NCBI GenBank assembly: GCA_030834695.1 | Contig: JAUQXK010000124.1 | Coordinates: 1 to 64,000 of the forward strand | Source: Desulfobacterales bacterium | Lineage (GTDB): Bacteria > Desulfobacterota > Desulfobacteria > Desulfobacterales > SpSt-501 | Reading direction: 5' to 3' | Length of the DNA stretch: 64,000 nucleotides | Part shown: positions 62,640-64,000 of the stretch, in pieces | How positions within the stretch are numbered: the stretch's first letter is position 1 | Layout: each line of letters starts with the position of its first letter | Notes under the pieces: model-generated | The model's database searches: none | The model's input: only the letters and a program-made list of their open reading frames with translations | Told to the model about the DNA's origin: nothing | Made by a program: the position numbers and the translations under genes

Positions 62640-64000
62640 ATGTGGCTCGATCCGCTTCGAAAGGAAAAACAATCCCCCGGTCCCCCCGCGGACGAGGCCG
62701 CGCTGGGAGCCGCTCCTCTCGGTGATGGGCGCTGTTGCTTCCGCGTTTGGGCGCCTTTGGCCGAAACGGTGCACGTGCACATCCTGTCTCCGCGGGAGCG
62801 ATTGAGCCGCCTATCTCCGGCCGCGAACGGGTACCACGAAGGCGTCATAGAAGATGTCGGTCCGGGTGCGCTTTACCTGTACCGCCTCGACGCACGCTTG
62901 GAACGCCCCGACCCGGCCTCCCGATTTCAACCCCACGGGGTGCACGGGGCGTCGCAGGTGATGGATTCAACATTTGATTGGGCGGATAGCAAGTGGCGGG
63001 GAATTTCCCTTCACCGTTACATCTTCTATGAACTCCATGTGGGCACCTTCACACCGGAAGGCACTTTCGAGGGTGTGGCCGGTCAACTGGACGACCTGGC
63101 GGCGCTGGGCGCCACCGCCGTGGAGCTGATGCCGGTGGCCCAGTTCCCCGGACACCGCAACTGGGGTTACGACGGGGTCTCTCCCTTTGCCGTGCAAGGT
63201 TCCTATGGCGGTCCGGTCGGGCTGAAGCGGCTGATCAACGCCTGCCACCAAAAGCAGCTGGCCGTTGTTTTAGACGTCGTTTACAACCACCTCGGACCTG
63301 AAGGCAATTACCTTGCGGAGTTCGGCCCTTATTTTTCCGATGCCTACCGTACCCCCTGGGGGGCGCCGCTGAACTTCGACGGGCCCCACAGCGACGAGGT
63401 GCGCCGGTTCTTCATCGATAACGCCCTCTACTGGATCACCGAGTTCCATATCGATGCCCTGCGCCTGGATGCGGTGCACGCCATCATCGACTATTCGGCC
63501 CGGCCGTTCCTGGAAGAGCTCGCCCAGGCGGTTCACCTGAAATCCGCGGGCCTGGGCCGCCGGGTTTATCTCATCGCAGAAAGCGCCCTGAACGACACCC
63601 GGTTGATCCGGCCCCCCGAACGGGTGGGGATGGGCCTCGACGCCCAGTGGAACGACGATCTGCACCACGCCCTGCACGCGGTGGTCACCGGAGAACGCCA
63701 GGGCTATTACGGCGATTTTGGGAAGTTCGAGCAACTGCTCAAGGCCCTGCGGGAGGGATTTGTCTATTCCGGCGAGTACTCCGAATTCCGCAAGCGGCGC
63801 CACGGTAACTCCTCACGCGACATCCCAGCACACCGGTTGGTGGTTTTCGCCCAGAACCACGATCAGGTGGGCAACCGAAGCCGGGGCGACCGGTTGACCC
63901 TCTCGCTTTCGGGCGAAGCCCTCAAAATGATGGCCGGCGTCATTCTGCTTTCACCATACCTGCCGCTGCTGTTCATGGGGGAAGAATACGGCGAGACAGC
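62640..64000 (+). CDS. treZ: malto-oligosyltrehalose trehalohydrolase, cut by window end
   Basis: The first 453 codons of a GH13 enzyme that releases trehalose from the end of maltooligosyl trehalose made by TreY. The N-terminal beta domain has FRVWAPLAETVHVHIL and the diagnostic FQPHGVHGASQ. The catalytic barrel follows: ELMPVAQFPGHRNWGYDGV, VVLDVVYNHLGPEGN, HIDALRLDAVHAI (nucleophile Asp), LIAESALND (acid Glu) and FAQNHDQVGNR (third acid). The frame is open to the window edge, at LFMGEEYGE. The ATG at 62640 follows treS by 33 bases with only a weak purine-rich site upstream. The gene implies trehalose can be made from glucans as well as from maltose. Confidence 0.9.
   Translation, partial: MWLDPLRKEKQSPGPPADEAALGAAPLGDGRCCFRVWAPLAETVHVHILSPRERLSRLSPAANGYHEGVIEDVGPGALYLYRLDARLERPDPASRFQPHGVHGASQVMDSTFDWADSKWRGISLHRYIFYELHVGTFTPEGTFEGVAGQLDDLAALGATAVELMPVAQFPGHRNWGYDGVSPFAVQGSYGGPVGLKRLINACHQKQLAVVLDVVYNHLGPEGNYLAEFGPYFSDAYRTPWGAPLNFDGPHSDEVRRFFIDNALYWITEFHIDALRLDAVHAIIDYSARPFLEELAQAVHLKSAGLGRRVYLIAESALNDTRLIRPPERVGMGLDAQWNDDLHHALHAVVTGERQGYYGDFGKFEQLLKALREGFVYSGEYSEFRKRRHGNSSRDIPAHRLVVFAQNHDQVGNRSRGDRLTLSLSGEALKMMAGVILLSPYLPLLFMGEEYGET

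Overview
The window looks like part of the chromosome of an anaerobic, GC-rich Gram-negative bacterium, most likely a member of the Desulfobacterota (former Deltaproteobacteria). The grounds are gene content rather than any single marker: a NrfHA nitrite reductase, an anaerobic-type phenylacetate-CoA ligase paired with an ACT protein, a glutamate synthase split into three genes with extra ferredoxin domains, a membrane LonB-type protease, a stand-alone protein resembling the glycyl-radical end of NrdD, outer-membrane-type lipoproteins, and several families of short palindromic repeats carrying GTCATTCCGG-like arms. No rRNA, tRNA, CRISPR array, integrase or transposase gene was seen.

Layout. 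0-2 kb: a small lipoprotein and an HD protein resembling the hydrolase half of RelA/SpoT. 2.1-3.6 kb: PepD dipeptidase. 3.6-9.9 kb (minus): a tightly coupled operon of a GspE/PilB-type ATPase, an HDOD protein, an unknown 388-aa protein and a LonB protease. 10-14.3 kb: aminotransferase, thioredoxin reductase, a multi-spanning membrane protein and HtpX. 14.8-20 kb: a tandem PilZ/GNAT-like fusion, a methyltransferase, an S1-repeat protein and the NrdD-tail-like protein. 20.3-28.3 kb: AsmA, a LEA14-like lipoprotein, a BT1-family transporter, a divergent YchF-like protein, an oversized KAS III protein, a patch of broken genes holding a short inserted repeat, and a periplasmic cyclophilin. 28.7-36.5 kb: an NdvA-like exporter, PaaK with its ACT partner, a hybrid histidine kinase and a universal stress protein.

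From 36.6 to 58.5 kb the window is dominated by nitrogen metabolism. NrfHA reduces nitrite to ammonium. A three-gene glutamate synthase followed by purF runs on the minus strand. On the plus strand lie glnE, glnD, amt, glnB and glnA: the ammonium channel, the PII sensor, glutamine synthetase and both modifying enzymes. A very good sigma-54 promoter lies 40 bases before glnD, and a palindromic CRP/FNR-type site lies at about -41 of a possible nrfHA promoter. Between these groups are a broken molybdopterin-binding-type gene and a three-gene operon of a cyclic-nucleotide-binding protein, a radical SAM protein and an HTH/zinc-ribbon protein.

The last 5 kb carry trehalose and alpha-glucan genes: a trehalose synthase-maltokinase fusion whose kinase half has lost expected metal-binding residues, then treZ, cut by the window edge.

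The points most worth following are the stand-alone glycyl-radical-like domain, the GspE-HDOD-unknown-LonB operon, the PilZ-GNAT fusion, the short mobile repeat inside a radical SAM pseudogene, and the altered maltokinase. All family assignments come from motifs recognised by eye; no database search was run.
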